Shown here piece after piece: positions 53,872-62,355 of a stretch of DNA of 64,000 nucleotides (position 1 is the first letter of the stretch; the number at the start of each line of letters is the position of its first letter). The position numbers and the translations under genes are program-made. The notes beneath the pieces were generated by a model. That model saw only the letters and a program-made list of their open reading frames with translations. It was not told where the DNA came from and did no database searches. This stretch comes from Silvania hatchlandensis (GTDB lineage: Bacteria; Pseudomonadota; Gammaproteobacteria; Enterobacterales; Enterobacteriaceae), in the NCBI RefSeq assembly GCF_025564065.1, contig NZ_JAMGZK010000052.1, positions 124,001 to 188,000 on the forward strand, written 5' to 3'.

Positions 53872-55290
53872 TTAGTGGTGGAGATAGGTTGAGACGCCGA
53901 GGTAGCGGGTAAACGCCTCGTGCAGGATCTCAGCGCTGGCCGAGTGGTTCATCGCCACGTGGTGCTCAAAGCCGTTGCGACAGATCCAGTTCAGCAGGTT
54001 TTCCAGATGTGGCACCTGAATCACCGCCCGGCAGCCGACCGTGTCCAGCGGATCGTCCACCGACTGGCCCTGGCCGACGTAGGCTTTGATCTCGCCAGTA
54101 AGATCGTCGGTGCTCAGGCGGAAGTAGGTCAGCGGGCCGCTCTTCAGGCGACCGTGAACGGCGCCGCAGGTGTTCTCTTTCCCGACGGTGGTACCGATGA
54201 TATCGGCGGTGCCCATATGCGGGGATTCAAGGCTTGAGGCAGCGAAGTTACCGCAGTGGAACAGCACGCATTTGTCGCGATCGTCGCCGAAGTTATTGTT
54301 CCAGTCGGCGATGGAGGCCGGATTCATATTGCTGCTCGCCAGTGCGAACATCGACAGCGCGCCCATCACATCCACTTCACAGGCGCTCGGCATCAGCTGG
54401 CCGGACATCACGCTCATGATCGAGCAGACGTTAATCCCCAGGTTCTCCTGCAGCGACGTCCAGCACTGGATGGCCGTGGTGTCGATATCATTGGCGACCA
54501 CCCATTCACTGATGACCACAAACAGCTTCGCCATGGTGACCAGCTTGTCAGCTGGAATGCCGCTGGCGTCGGCGTTATCGATCAGGATGCGGCGTTTTTC
54601 GTCCACGCGGATGTCGTCATCGCGCAGCGTTTTAATGCGGGTAAAGACTTCGGACAGATCGAGGGTTTCGACGGCAATGCCGAGGCGTTCCAGCAATTTC
54701 TCACTGTAGCGCACGGTATTAAAGCCCGCGGGACGTGCGCCGATGGCACCCACGCGCACGCCGCGCATGCTCGTCACCACGCGACAAACCTGCTCGAAGC
54801 GACGTAAATCCTGTTCAAACACCTCGCCGGTGAGGGCGCAGACGTGCTGGGTGGTCAGGGTAAAGGGGATACCGTACTGGCGCAGGTTGTTGCACAGGGA
54901 GATCTTGCCGCAGAAGCTGTCGCGGCGGGTAGCCAGCCCCATTTTATCAAGGTTATCTTCTTGTGCCTGCACCAGCACCGGTACGTTCAGGCCCGAGAGA
55001 CGCAGGGTTTCAGCGATTGCTTTTTCATCTCCAAAGTTAGGCAGCAGGACCACCACGCCATGGATGCGGTCGCGATGGGCGCGAAACAGTTCGGCGCAGG
55101 TTTTGGCATCCTGACGGGTTTCAACCCCGCCGAGCTCAGTCTGGCTCGGGTCGAGCATAATGGTGTTAATACCCAGGCGGGCAAACAGGGCAATCGCCTG
55201 CTCGCGCGCTTCTGCGACCAGATAGCTTGGGAAAAACCCGCGGTTGCCGATAACTACGCCCATGGTGAGTTGTTGAGGAATTCGGGACAT
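53872..55290 (-). CDS. L-fucose/L-arabinose isomerase-fold sugar isomerase (probable D-apiose isomerase)
   Basis: A 472-residue enzyme with the layout of FucI-like isomerases. An N-terminal Rossmann-like part contains VVLLPNFGDEKAIAETL and VRVGAIGARPAGFNTVRYSE. The metal-site region has CWTSLQENLGINVCSIMSVM and ACEVDVMGALSMF, and the C-terminal part has LFHCGNFAASS. The GGGTGDG-like variation and the moderate length place it in the broader clan, not in FucI itself. In the D-apiose pathway such an enzyme turns apiose into apulose, which would feed the kinase encoded 16 bases downstream. GGAGAG lies before the ATG. Confidence 0.8.
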   Translation of the reverse strand: MSRIPQQLTMGVVIGNRGFFPSYLVAEAREQAIALFARLGINTIMLDPSQTELGGVETRQDAKTCAELFRAHRDRIHGVVVLLPNFGDEKAIAETLRLSGLNVPVLVQAQEDNLDKMGLATRRDSFCGKISLCNNLRQYGIPFTLTTQHVCALTGEVFEQDLRRFEQVCRVVTSMRGVRVGAIGARPAGFNTVRYSEKLLERLGIAVETLDLSEVFTRIKTLRDDDIRVDEKRRILIDNADASGIPADKLVTMAKLFVVISEWVVANDIDTTAIQCWTSLQENLGINVCSIMSVMSGQLMPSACEVDVMGALSMFALASSNMNPASIADWNNNFGDDRDKCVLFHCGNFAASSLESPHMGTADIIGTTVGKENTCGAVHGRLKSGPLTYFRLSTDDLTGEIKAYVGQGQSVDDPLDTVGCRAVIQVPHLENLLNWICRNGFEHHVAMNHSASAEILHEAFTRYLGVSTYLHH

Positions 55291-55324
55291 TGCTTTTCTC
55301 TCCAGTAAGATGTTGTTTTTATTT

Positions 55325-56275
55325 TCAGGAAGCTCGTCGCGCCAGCATTTCCCGGGCGTGTTTCACCACCCCGGCGACATCAATTTCGTGGCGTGCCCGC
55401 GTTGATGCTCTGTCGGCAGCAATCGCGTATTGTCCATCCATAATCCCCAGACGTTTCAGCGGGATGGCGCACCCGGCCTCGGCCAGCACTTCAGCCACCA
55501 GGCTGCCGACACCGCCGTTGACGTTGTGCTCCTCGACGCTAACCACCGCCTTACAGGGCGCAATCGCCGCCAGCAGCTGTTGGGTATCACAGGGACGAAT
55601 AGATGGAACGTTGATAACAGTAGCGTCAATACCTTCTTGCGCGAGTTGTGCGGCGGCTTCCACTATTTCATGTACGGTGGAGCCCATTGCCACCAGCGCC
55701 ACGTCATGGCCTGCACGCAGGACATCAATCTTGCCTGGCGCAAAGCGGTAGGTTTCGTCATGCAGTTCCGGCAGGGCTTTACCGTCAAGACGGATATAGA
55801 CCGGGCCAACGTGGTCGAGGGCGTAGTCAATAATCTGGCGGCACTCGTTTGGGCTCGACGGCGCATAAATCTCGATGTTGCCAAAGCCGCGCATGATGGC
55901 GATATCGTCGATGCTGTGGTGGGTACTGGCGAGTGGGCCGTAGCTGGCACCCGCGTTCAGGCCAAACAGCTTCACGTTGGTGTTGTTGTAGCAAATGTCG
56001 ACCTTGATCTGCTCGTTGGCGCGTGAGATCAAAAACGGTGCGGCGTTGCAGGTGACGGCAATTTTACCGCCAATTGCCAGCCCGGCGGCGGCACCGACCA
56101 GCGTCTGCTCGGCAATCCCGACGTTCACTAACCGGCCAGGGAAGCGCTGCATAAACGGAGAAATTTTTGCCGTGGAGGTCGAATCCGCCACCACCGGCAC
56201 CAGGTCCACGCCGCGATCGACGGCATCAATAAAGGCATCAACCATCACCGTAGCGAGATGTTCGCTTTTACTCAT
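55325..56275 (-). CDS. aptB: Transketolase C-terminal subunit (apulose-4-phosphate transketolase B type)
   Basis: A 316-residue protein with the pyrimidine-binding and C-terminal domains of transketolase. It includes RLVNVGIAEQTLVGAAAGLA (with the Glu that activates thiamine diphosphate), ASTHHSIDDIAIMRGFGNIE, VYIRLDGKALPELHDE and VALVAMGSTVHEIVEAAAQL. It needs the N-terminal subunit encoded just upstream, with which its gene overlaps by 8 bases. In the D-apiose pathway the pair moves a two-carbon unit to give xylulose 5-phosphate and dihydroxyacetone phosphate. The symbol is given by analogy with that pathway. Confidence 0.8.
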   Translation of the reverse strand: MSKSEHLATVMVDAFIDAVDRGVDLVPVVADSTSTAKISPFMQRFPGRLVNVGIAEQTLVGAAAGLAIGGKIAVTCNAAPFLISRANEQIKVDICYNNTNVKLFGLNAGASYGPLASTHHSIDDIAIMRGFGNIEIYAPSSPNECRQIIDYALDHVGPVYIRLDGKALPELHDETYRFAPGKIDVLRAGHDVALVAMGSTVHEIVEAAAQLAQEGIDATVINVPSIRPCDTQQLLAAIAPCKAVVSVEEHNVNGGVGSLVAEVLAEAGCAIPLKRLGIMDGQYAIAADRASTRARHEIDVAGVVKHAREMLARRAS

Positions 56276-57098
56276 CTTTCAGTTCCTCCAGCGCCAGTTC
56301 AATTTCTTCGCCTTTTGGCACGCGGTGGTGCCATTCAGGACGCCCCTGAATAAACGAGATCCCGGCACCTTTGGTGGTATGGGCGATCACCACGTGGGGT
56401 TTACCGCCAGGCTGCAAACCTTCCAGGGTGGCGACCACGTCGGCCATGTCATTACCGTTGCAGGCGGTCACTTCCAGCCCGAACGCTTTCCATTTCTCAT
56501 CCAGCGGGTCGGTATTAAGGATCTCTTTGGTTGAGCCCGCCAGCTGCAGGTTGTTTTTGTCGTTGATGATGAACAGGTTATCCAGCTGATAGTGGGCGGC
56601 CACCAGCGCGGCTTCCCAGTTGCTGCCTTCTGCCAGTTCGCCATCACCGGTCACCACAAACACCCGGCGCTTACTGTTGCTGCGCTTCGCCGCCAGCGCG
56701 ATCCCCACCGCCACCGGCAGGCCGTGGCCCAGCGCGCCGGTATTCAGCTCGATACCCGGTGTTTTATGCTTCACCGGATGGCCGGGCAGGTGCGAGTCGG
56801 CATGCTGATAGGTGGATAACCATTCGACGGGGATAAACCCGGCCTCGGCCAGCACACAGTAGTACCCGCCAACCGCATGGCCTTTCGACTGAATGTAGAT
56901 GTCGCGTTCGTCGCTGTCCTTCAGTTGAGGAGAGCAGTTCAGAATGCGGAAGTAGAGCGCGGTAAGCAGTTCGACCTGCGAGAGATCGGCGCCAGTATGG
57001 CCGCCTGCCGGGCTTTCGGCATTCAGCACGATGATCCGGCGGCGAATCGAGCGCGCTCGGGTTTCAAGCTCCGCGATAGAGAGCGAGAACGGATTCAT
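56268..57098 (-). CDS. aptA: Transketolase N-terminal subunit (apulose-4-phosphate transketolase A type)
   Basis: A 276-residue protein with the thiamine-diphosphate pyrophosphate-binding domain. It has SPAGGHTGADLSQVELLTAL, SKGHAVGGYYCVLAEAGFIP, LNTGALGHGLPVAVGIALAA and the GDG...N metal motif in VVTGDGELAEGSNWEAAL with NKNNLQLAG. The ATG follows AGGAGGT with ideal spacing, the best ribosome site of the operon. It is the first gene of the four-gene operon facing the divergent SorC regulator, with two palindromes between them. Confidence 0.83.
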   Translation of the reverse strand: MNPFSLSIAELETRARSIRRRIIVLNAESPAGGHTGADLSQVELLTALYFRILNCSPQLKDSDERDIYIQSKGHAVGGYYCVLAEAGFIPVEWLSTYQHADSHLPGHPVKHKTPGIELNTGALGHGLPVAVGIALAAKRSNSKRRVFVVTGDGELAEGSNWEAALVAAHYQLDNLFIINDKNNLQLAGSTKEILNTDPLDEKWKAFGLEVTACNGNDMADVVATLEGLQPGGKPHVVIAHTTKGAGISFIQGRPEWHHRVPKGEEIELALEELKDE

Positions 57099-57128
57099 AA
57101 CATACCTCCTGAATTTATAATCTGTTGT

Positions 57129-57140
57129 GAATAATTATTC
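57129..57140. promoter_or_regulatory. Palindromic operator candidate, copy 1
   Basis: GAATAATTATTC is a perfect 12-base palindrome 31 bases before the aptA start. It differs from copy 2 (57220-57231) only in the two central bases. The pair lies in the divergent gap next to a SorC-family regulator, so it is the likely binding site of that regulator. Confidence 0.55.
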
Positions 57141-57219
57141 CAGCCGGGTAAAGCAATCCCCCTTTGCAGGATCTGAAACACCGTAACCGGTGCTACAGCA
57201 GGGATTTCATGACCGCTTT

Positions 57220-57231
57220 GAATATATATTC
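57220..57231. promoter_or_regulatory. Palindromic operator candidate, copy 2
   Basis: GAATATATATTC, extended to the 16-base perfect palindrome TTGAATATATATTCAA at 57218-57233, lies 91 bases (centre to centre) from copy 1. The rest of the 317-base gap 57099-57415 is AT-rich. It also holds CACCG-TAAC-CGGTG (57178-57191) and a GCGATCGC palindrome near 57347, but no promoter boxes I would defend. Confidence 0.55.
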
Positions 57232-57415
57232 AATGCTGATTTATTATTCATGATATGTAAGATATGCCTTGCTCCGGGGTTTGTCTACGGTTTGAGCAGG
57301 CAAATTTCGAAGAAAGGAGAAAAGGATCACATTTGGCTGGCCGATCGCGATCGCCCTTGCTTGTTAAATATTCAGGGATGAATAAAAATAACGACAGCCG
57401 ATTGAGGGGAACGTT

Positions 57416-58366
57416 ATGTCTAAGCAGGATGAACAGCGATTACTGGTCAAGATCGCGACACTTTACTACAGCGAGAACAAAAAGCAGTCCGAGATTGCCT
57501 CGCTGCTGCATCTCTCCCAGTCCTTTGTGTCGCGGGCGTTAACGCGCTGCCAGAAAGAGGGGCTGGTCAAAATTACCGTCGTCCAGCCGACCAACATTTT
57601 TGTCTCGCTGGAAAAGGCGCTGGAAGAGCAGTACGGCATTCGTCAGGCGATTGTGGTGGACGTGGGCGAAGACCCTACCGGGGCACAGATTAAGCACGCC
57701 ATCGGCAGCGCGGCGGCGCACTATGTTGAAACCCGTCTGCGCCCGGAAGACCTGGTCGGCATCTCCTCCTGGAGTAGCACCATCCGCTGCATGGTAGATG
57801 AGATGCACCCGCAAAATATTCGCGCGGCCGGGGTGATCCAGCTGCTGGGTGGGGTGGGGCCGAACGGCAACGTGCAGGCAACGATCCTGACGCAGCAGTT
57901 GGCGGCGCACCTTGGCTGCCCGGCGGGTCTACTGCCGTCCCAGAGCATTGAACACTCGGTAGAAGAGCGTGCCCGGCTGGTCAGCAGTCCGGACGTGGCG
58001 GATGTGGTTGGCAAATTTGCCGAAGTGGACGTGGCGATTGTCGGTATCGGCGAACTGGAGCCCTCTCAGTTGCTGAAAAACTCCGGTAACTACTACAACG
58101 AAGATATGCTCAAGCTGCTGGCCGAGCGCGGGGCGGTGGGTGACATCTGCCTGCACTATTACGACGCCAAAGGCGAGCCGGTACTCACGCCAGAAGAGGA
58201 CCCGGTGATCGGCATGGAGCTGGCGCAGATCCGCGCCTGTCCGCAGGTGATTGCTCTCGCGGGTGGAGCAGAAAAGCGGAATGCGATCCTCGGTGCGCTG
58301 GAGGGAAAATATATCGATGTCTTGATCACTGATTACCCGACAGCACGTGACCTGCTCAAAGCATAA
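57416..58366 (+). CDS. SorC-family transcriptional regulator
   Basis: A 316-residue regulator. The N-terminal helix-turn-helix is at about 8-55 (LLVKIATLYYSENKKQSEIA, SQSFVSRALTRCQKEGLVKI). The C-terminal sugar-phosphate-binding domain of SorC/DeoR type includes LVGISSWSSTIRCMVDEM, IQLLGGVGPNGNVQATIL, VDVAIVGIGELEPS and GDICLHYYDAKG. Such domains bind a phosphorylated sugar. It is divergent from the aptAB operon and upstream of the GPH/GH140 pair, so it probably controls both in response to a pathway intermediate. GAGGGG precedes the ATG. Confidence 0.88.
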   Translation: MSKQDEQRLLVKIATLYYSENKKQSEIASLLHLSQSFVSRALTRCQKEGLVKITVVQPTNIFVSLEKALEEQYGIRQAIVVDVGEDPTGAQIKHAIGSAAAHYVETRLRPEDLVGISSWSSTIRCMVDEMHPQNIRAAGVIQLLGGVGPNGNVQATILTQQLAAHLGCPAGLLPSQSIEHSVEERARLVSSPDVADVVGKFAEVDVAIVGIGELEPSQLLKNSGNYYNEDMLKLLAERGAVGDICLHYYDAKGEPVLTPEEDPVIGMELAQIRACPQVIALAGGAEKRNAILGALEGKYIDVLITDYPTARDLLKA

Positions 58367-58400
58367 ATCCTATCCTGTTGAATTATCTTATTTAAAAAAA

Positions 58401-58418
58401 TGCCCGAACCCTCGGGCA
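58401..58418 (+). terminator. Hairpin terminator after the SorC gene
   Basis: TGCCCGA and TCGGGCA form a 7-bp perfect stem with loop ACCC, 35 bases after the stop. Seven A precede it and TTAAATTAAT follows, so it may act on either strand, though the T run is short. Confidence 0.6.
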
Positions 58419-58534
58419 TTAAATTAATATTGACTAAGTTCACAGATGAAACTTAATGACCTTCACTTTGTTTCCTGTGTTTACTAATGTTGGGTCGCTG
58501 TCCCCTACAGTCCACAATCGGAAGGTGAAAAAAA

Positions 58535-59920
58535 ATGAAAAGCGCCGCCATAACCCCTGTCAGTTTTCGAGAGAAAGTGTGCTACGGCCTGGGAGATACC
58601 TCGGCCAATATCTTTATGGGCATGACGATGATGTTCTTGTCCATTTACTATACCGACGTGTTTAAACTCAGCCCCGCAGCAATGGGAACCTTGTTTCTGA
58701 TTACGCGGCTGATTGATGCCATCAGCGACCCGATCATTGGTTCGCTCTCGGATCGCACCCGTTCACGCCTGGGCCGCTACCGCCCCTGGCTGCTGTGGTT
58801 TGCCATTCCCTATGGCCTGAGCTGCGCGGCGGTCTTCTTCTCGCCGGAGCTGGGTGAAACCGGCCGCACGCTGTATGCCTATATCACCTACATAATTCTG
58901 GTGTTGAGCTTCAGCCTGGTGGTGGTGCCGTATGTCTCGCTGCTGGGGGCGATTTCCGCCGACAGCGGAGAGCGTATCCAGATTAATGCTATTCGTTTCC
59001 CGCTGGCTAAAGTCTCTTATTTAATCTGCTCCCTGTTGGTGCCTGCCTTAATTGCGCTGTTCGATAACGATGTGGTGGGCTATCGCGTGGTGATGTGCGG
59101 CATCGGTATTTTGTCTACCGTGCTGGTGTTGATCTGCTATTTCAATACTACCGAGCGCGTGCTGCCCGATAATAGCGACGCCCTGAGCCTGAAGCAGCAG
59201 GTGAAATATGTCTTTAAAAATGACCAGGCGATGATTGTCTTTGCCGCGCAAACCGTGGTGATGGTTATGAATACCCTCAAATTTGGTGCGGCAGCCTATT
59301 TCGTTAAATATGTGCTGAGTATGCCGACCTCATTTTTAAGTCTCTTGCTTACCGCCGGTTCGATTGCCGGGATCCTTGCCCCTTTATTAACCGGTTATTT
59401 TCTGAAAAAGGGCTGGGTTAAACGGATCCCGCTGCTGGTGGGGAGCCAGATCGTCGGCGGTATGATCACCCTCGCCATCGGCCTGACGCCGGTTAGTGCT
59501 ATCTGGTTCCATGCGCTGCTGTTTGTGCTGGCGACGCTGGCCGTAGAACTTATCGCGGTGATTATCTGGGCCACGGTTGCCGACGTTGCCGATTACGGTT
59601 TCCACCGTTTCGGGGTACGTATTAACGGCATGATTGGCGGCGGGATGTTATTTGCCACCAAGGCCGGGATGGCGATTGGCGGGGCGATTATTGGTTATGT
59701 GCTGGCCTGGTTTGGCTATAACCCCGACACCATGAGCAGCGCCTCTGAAAATCAATTATCCGCGTTTATGCTGCTTTATGCCTGGCTGCCCGCGGTCTGC
59801 ATGTTTATGGCCGCCGCATTATTCTCTCGCTACAAACTCGATGAAAAGGCGTGCCAGACCTTTATTCAGGACAGTGAACATTCAACATCAGGAGTGGGTT
59901 ATGAAAAAGCTGCACATTGA
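58535..59920 (+). CDS. GPH-family glycoside-cation symporter
   Basis: A 461-residue, 12-span transporter of the glycoside-pentoside-hexuronide:cation symporter family. It shows REKVCYGLGDTSANIFMGM, ITRLIDAISDPIIGSLSDRT followed by SRLGRYRPW (family signature), RIQINAIRFPLAKVSYLIC, ELIAVIIWATVADVADYGF, and FATKAGMAIGGAIIGYVLAWFG (C-terminal signature). GGAAGGTG stands before the ATG. Its last 20 bases overlap the GH140 gene, so the sugar that is imported is presumably the glycoside that enzyme cuts. Confidence 0.9.
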   Translation: MKSAAITPVSFREKVCYGLGDTSANIFMGMTMMFLSIYYTDVFKLSPAAMGTLFLITRLIDAISDPIIGSLSDRTRSRLGRYRPWLLWFAIPYGLSCAAVFFSPELGETGRTLYAYITYIILVLSFSLVVVPYVSLLGAISADSGERIQINAIRFPLAKVSYLICSLLVPALIALFDNDVVGYRVVMCGIGILSTVLVLICYFNTTERVLPDNSDALSLKQQVKYVFKNDQAMIVFAAQTVVMVMNTLKFGAAAYFVKYVLSMPTSFLSLLLTAGSIAGILAPLLTGYFLKKGWVKRIPLLVGSQIVGGMITLAIGLTPVSAIWFHALLFVLATLAVELIAVIIWATVADVADYGFHRFGVRINGMIGGGMLFATKAGMAIGGAIIGYVLAWFGYNPDTMSSASENQLSAFMLLYAWLPAVCMFMAAALFSRYKLDEKACQTFIQDSEHSTSGVGYEKAAH

Positions 59921-61238
59921 GGGACGAAGCTTTTATGACGGTGACAGTCAGCCTTTTTTCTGGACGGCATGCACCGCATGGGAACTGTTCCATAAATTAA
60001 CCCTCCCGGAGGCGGAACGCTATTTACGTAATCGTGCGGAAAAAGGGTTTAACGTGGTGCAGGCGGTGGCGGTATGCGAGCTGGACGGGCTGCACACCCC
60101 AACCTATGAAGGCGGGCATCTGCCGTTTAGCGACCTGACGACGCTCAAACCTAATGAGGCCTACTTCGACCATCTGCGCGCCGTCACGGTGTTGGCTAAC
60201 CAGCTCGGCATCACCCTGGCGCTGGTGCCGATGTGGGGTTCGCACTGGAGCGTCAATAATAGCTGGGGGCAGGATAAAGCCCCGCTGTTTAATCGACATA
60301 ACGTCGCAACCTTCTGCCGCTATCTGAGCGATAAACTGGAAGGCACCGGCATTATCTGGATGATTGGCGGTGACCGGGCGATAGCCAGTGATGACCAACG
60401 CCAGCTGCTGGAGGAGATGGCAAGCGGTCTGCGGTCGGGCAGCAGCGGAGATGCGCCGATCACCGTTCACAGCCAGGGTGGGCGCAGCACGCTGGATATG
60501 ACAGGCGATCGTCCGTGGCACGATTTTGTGGTCTGGCAAACCGGGCATATGGGCCAGGCTTATCCGTCATGGCGGCCCATTGAGATGGATTATCAGCGCC
60601 AGCAAAAGCCGGTACTCGACGGCGAGCCATGCTACGAAGCCCACCCGGTGATGTGCCAGCACCAGTTCAAACGTTCGCAGGATGCCAGCCGCTTTACCGA
60701 CCGCGAAGTGCGTCGCACCAGCTACTGGTCCGTGTTTGCCGGTGGGGCGGGCATTACCTACGGTTGCTACAGCCTGTGGCAGATGCGTCGCCCGGAAGAT
60801 GACGCCGTCGCCATCCCGGAAAGTGCTGCCAGTACCTATCAGGGGGATACCATCCCATACTGGTTCGAGGTGCTCAATTACCCTGGGGCGTTCAATATTG
60901 GCACTTTGCGCCGGTTTATCGAATCCCTGCCGCGCTGGTGGCAACGTGAGCCGGATCAAGCCTTGCTGCTGAACGCCAACCCCACCGACCACAAGCACTG
61001 TCGCGCCATGCGTGATAGCCAGCGGGGCTGGATTGCGGTGTACATCCCCGAGCAACAAAACGTGGTGGTCGATGTGCGGGATTTTGCCGACAGTGGCTTT
61101 ACCATCAGCTGGTTCGATCCCCGCTACGGCGTAATGAACCGGGTCAGCAGCGATATCTCGGAGACCTTTTTCCTCAGTATCGATCCTCCTGATACCGGGA
61201 CGGACTGGGTGCTGGTGTTAAGCAAAAAAGAGAACTGA
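59901..61238 (+). CDS. GH140-type (DUF4038, apiosidase-like) glycoside hydrolase without signal peptide
   Basis: A 445-residue TIM-barrel glycosidase of the DUF4038/GH140 type. It includes FFWTACTAWELFHKLTLPEA, YLRNRAEKGFNVVQAVAV, GGHLPFSDLTTLKPNEAYFD, IIWMIGGDRA with candidate acid/base Asp158, and KPVLDGEPCYEAHPV with candidate nucleophile Glu242. A domain typical of DUF5060/C-terminal collagen-binding-like type ends it (NANPTDHKHCRAMRDSQRGW). GH140 enzymes studied in gut Bacteroides release D-apiose from rhamnogalacturonan II and are exported. Here the N terminus MKKLHIEGRSFYDG has no signal, so it should act in the cytoplasm on an imported apioside. The start at 59901 has GGAG upstream and overlaps the symporter gene. 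Confidence 0.82.
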   Translation: MKKLHIEGRSFYDGDSQPFFWTACTAWELFHKLTLPEAERYLRNRAEKGFNVVQAVAVCELDGLHTPTYEGGHLPFSDLTTLKPNEAYFDHLRAVTVLANQLGITLALVPMWGSHWSVNNSWGQDKAPLFNRHNVATFCRYLSDKLEGTGIIWMIGGDRAIASDDQRQLLEEMASGLRSGSSGDAPITVHSQGGRSTLDMTGDRPWHDFVVWQTGHMGQAYPSWRPIEMDYQRQQKPVLDGEPCYEAHPVMCQHQFKRSQDASRFTDREVRRTSYWSVFAGGAGITYGCYSLWQMRRPEDDAVAIPESAASTYQGDTIPYWFEVLNYPGAFNIGTLRRFIESLPRWWQREPDQALLLNANPTDHKHCRAMRDSQRGWIAVYIPEQQNVVVDVRDFADSGFTISWFDPRYGVMNRVSSDISETFFLSIDPPDTGTDWVLVLSKKEN

Positions 61239-61307
61239 AATTGCTGTGCTCCATGATGTTATGATAGCGGCGCGATGAGGCATTGACGCGCACAGAGGCT
61301 TAACGTC

Positions 61308-62324
61308 ATGGATTATAAAAAGCAGATCCTCAATATCCTGCACAGTGAAAACGAGTCGCGGGCGGAAATGACCCGCCGACTCGGCGTCACCAAAGCATAC
61401 ATTACCAAACTCACCTCCCAGCTTCTGGCAGAGCGCCTGATCGAGGAGCGGGAGGTGAAAGACGTCACCTTTGGCCGTCCCCAGCAGATGCTGGCGGTAA
61501 AAAGCTACGCCTGGTACAGCGTCAACATCATGCTGCGCAGAGGCAATGTGCAGGCCAGCCTCAACGACTACAACACCCAACTCCCGCCCCTGACCACCCA
61601 CACCCGCATGCTGCCAGAGGTGATGACCCCGGCTGGGTTAACCGCTGAACTGGTGGCGTGCGTGAAAGCCCTGTGCGAATCGTCGCAGCTGCCGATGTCA
61701 AGAATCAAGGTTGTGAGCGTGGCGCTGCAGGGGGGCATTGAACATTTCACCGGCGTTGTGCGCTATTGTCCGCTGTTTGTTGATAACAACGTCAATCTCA
61801 GGGCATTAGTGGAAGAGAGCACCGGCATCCCGACCCGGGTATATAACATTGCCCACTGCACCACCTATCTGCTGGCGAAGCTTTCTCCGGGCATGTCCTG
61901 GGTGGCGTTTATGCCAGGCTTTGGCAGCCTGGGCTATGGCTATTGCATGAATGGCCAGACCGGGCTTGGGGAAAACGGCTTCTACCCGGAAATCGTGCAT
62001 CTGCCGTGGGAAGGGGGGATTGAGCAGGCGTTTAACGTCGATGAAAATCGCCAGCAGGAGACGCTGCTCACCACCGCCAAGGCGCTTTATTTCGCGATTT
62101 GCTGCACCGCGCCGGTACATAATATCAAAACCGTTATTGTCACCGGGGAGCTGTTCGAAGATTACGGTGATGCCATTTTGCCGTTGGCGCAGAGTATGCT
62201 GGACAACTCTTCGGATCGGCACATCAGTGAGATTCGCATTCGTCACTATAAGACGGGCTATCACTATGGGGTGAAGGGGCTGGTTCAGCTCAGTGCCGAC
62301 AGCATTACCGATCTACTGGTGTAA
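61308..62324 (+). CDS. ROK-family transcriptional regulator
   Basis: A 338-residue protein with an N-terminal winged helix (KQILNILHSENESRAEMTRR, TKAYITKLTSQLLAERLIEE) and a ROK-type actin-fold domain without a clear ATP site (KVVSVALQGGIEHFTGVVRY, NLRALVEESTGIPTRVYNIA, GFGSLGYGYCMNGQTGLGEN). It ends convergent to the ABC sugar importer and follows the GH140 gene by 69 bases. It may govern the symporter/hydrolase pair, the ABC importer, or both. AGAGG lies ten bases before the ATG. Confidence 0.78.
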   Translation: MDYKKQILNILHSENESRAEMTRRLGVTKAYITKLTSQLLAERLIEEREVKDVTFGRPQQMLAVKSYAWYSVNIMLRRGNVQASLNDYNTQLPPLTTHTRMLPEVMTPAGLTAELVACVKALCESSQLPMSRIKVVSVALQGGIEHFTGVVRYCPLFVDNNVNLRALVEESTGIPTRVYNIAHCTTYLLAKLSPGMSWVAFMPGFGSLGYGYCMNGQTGLGENGFYPEIVHLPWEGGIEQAFNVDENRQQETLLTTAKALYFAICCTAPVHNIKTVIVTGELFEDYGDAILPLAQSMLDNSSDRHISEIRIRHYKTGYHYGVKGLVQLSADSITDLLV

Positions 62325-62345
62325 CGGCGGGGCAGTGCCCCGCCG
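62325..62345. terminator. Strong GC hairpin between convergent genes
   Basis: CGGCGGGGCA-G-TGCCCCGCCG is a perfect 10-bp inverted repeat starting right after the ROK stop and 11 bases before the end of the ABC permease gene on the other strand. It lacks a T run. A role as a two-way transcription barrier between convergent genes is likely. Confidence 0.55.
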
Positions 62346-62355
62346 CACAGAGCCG

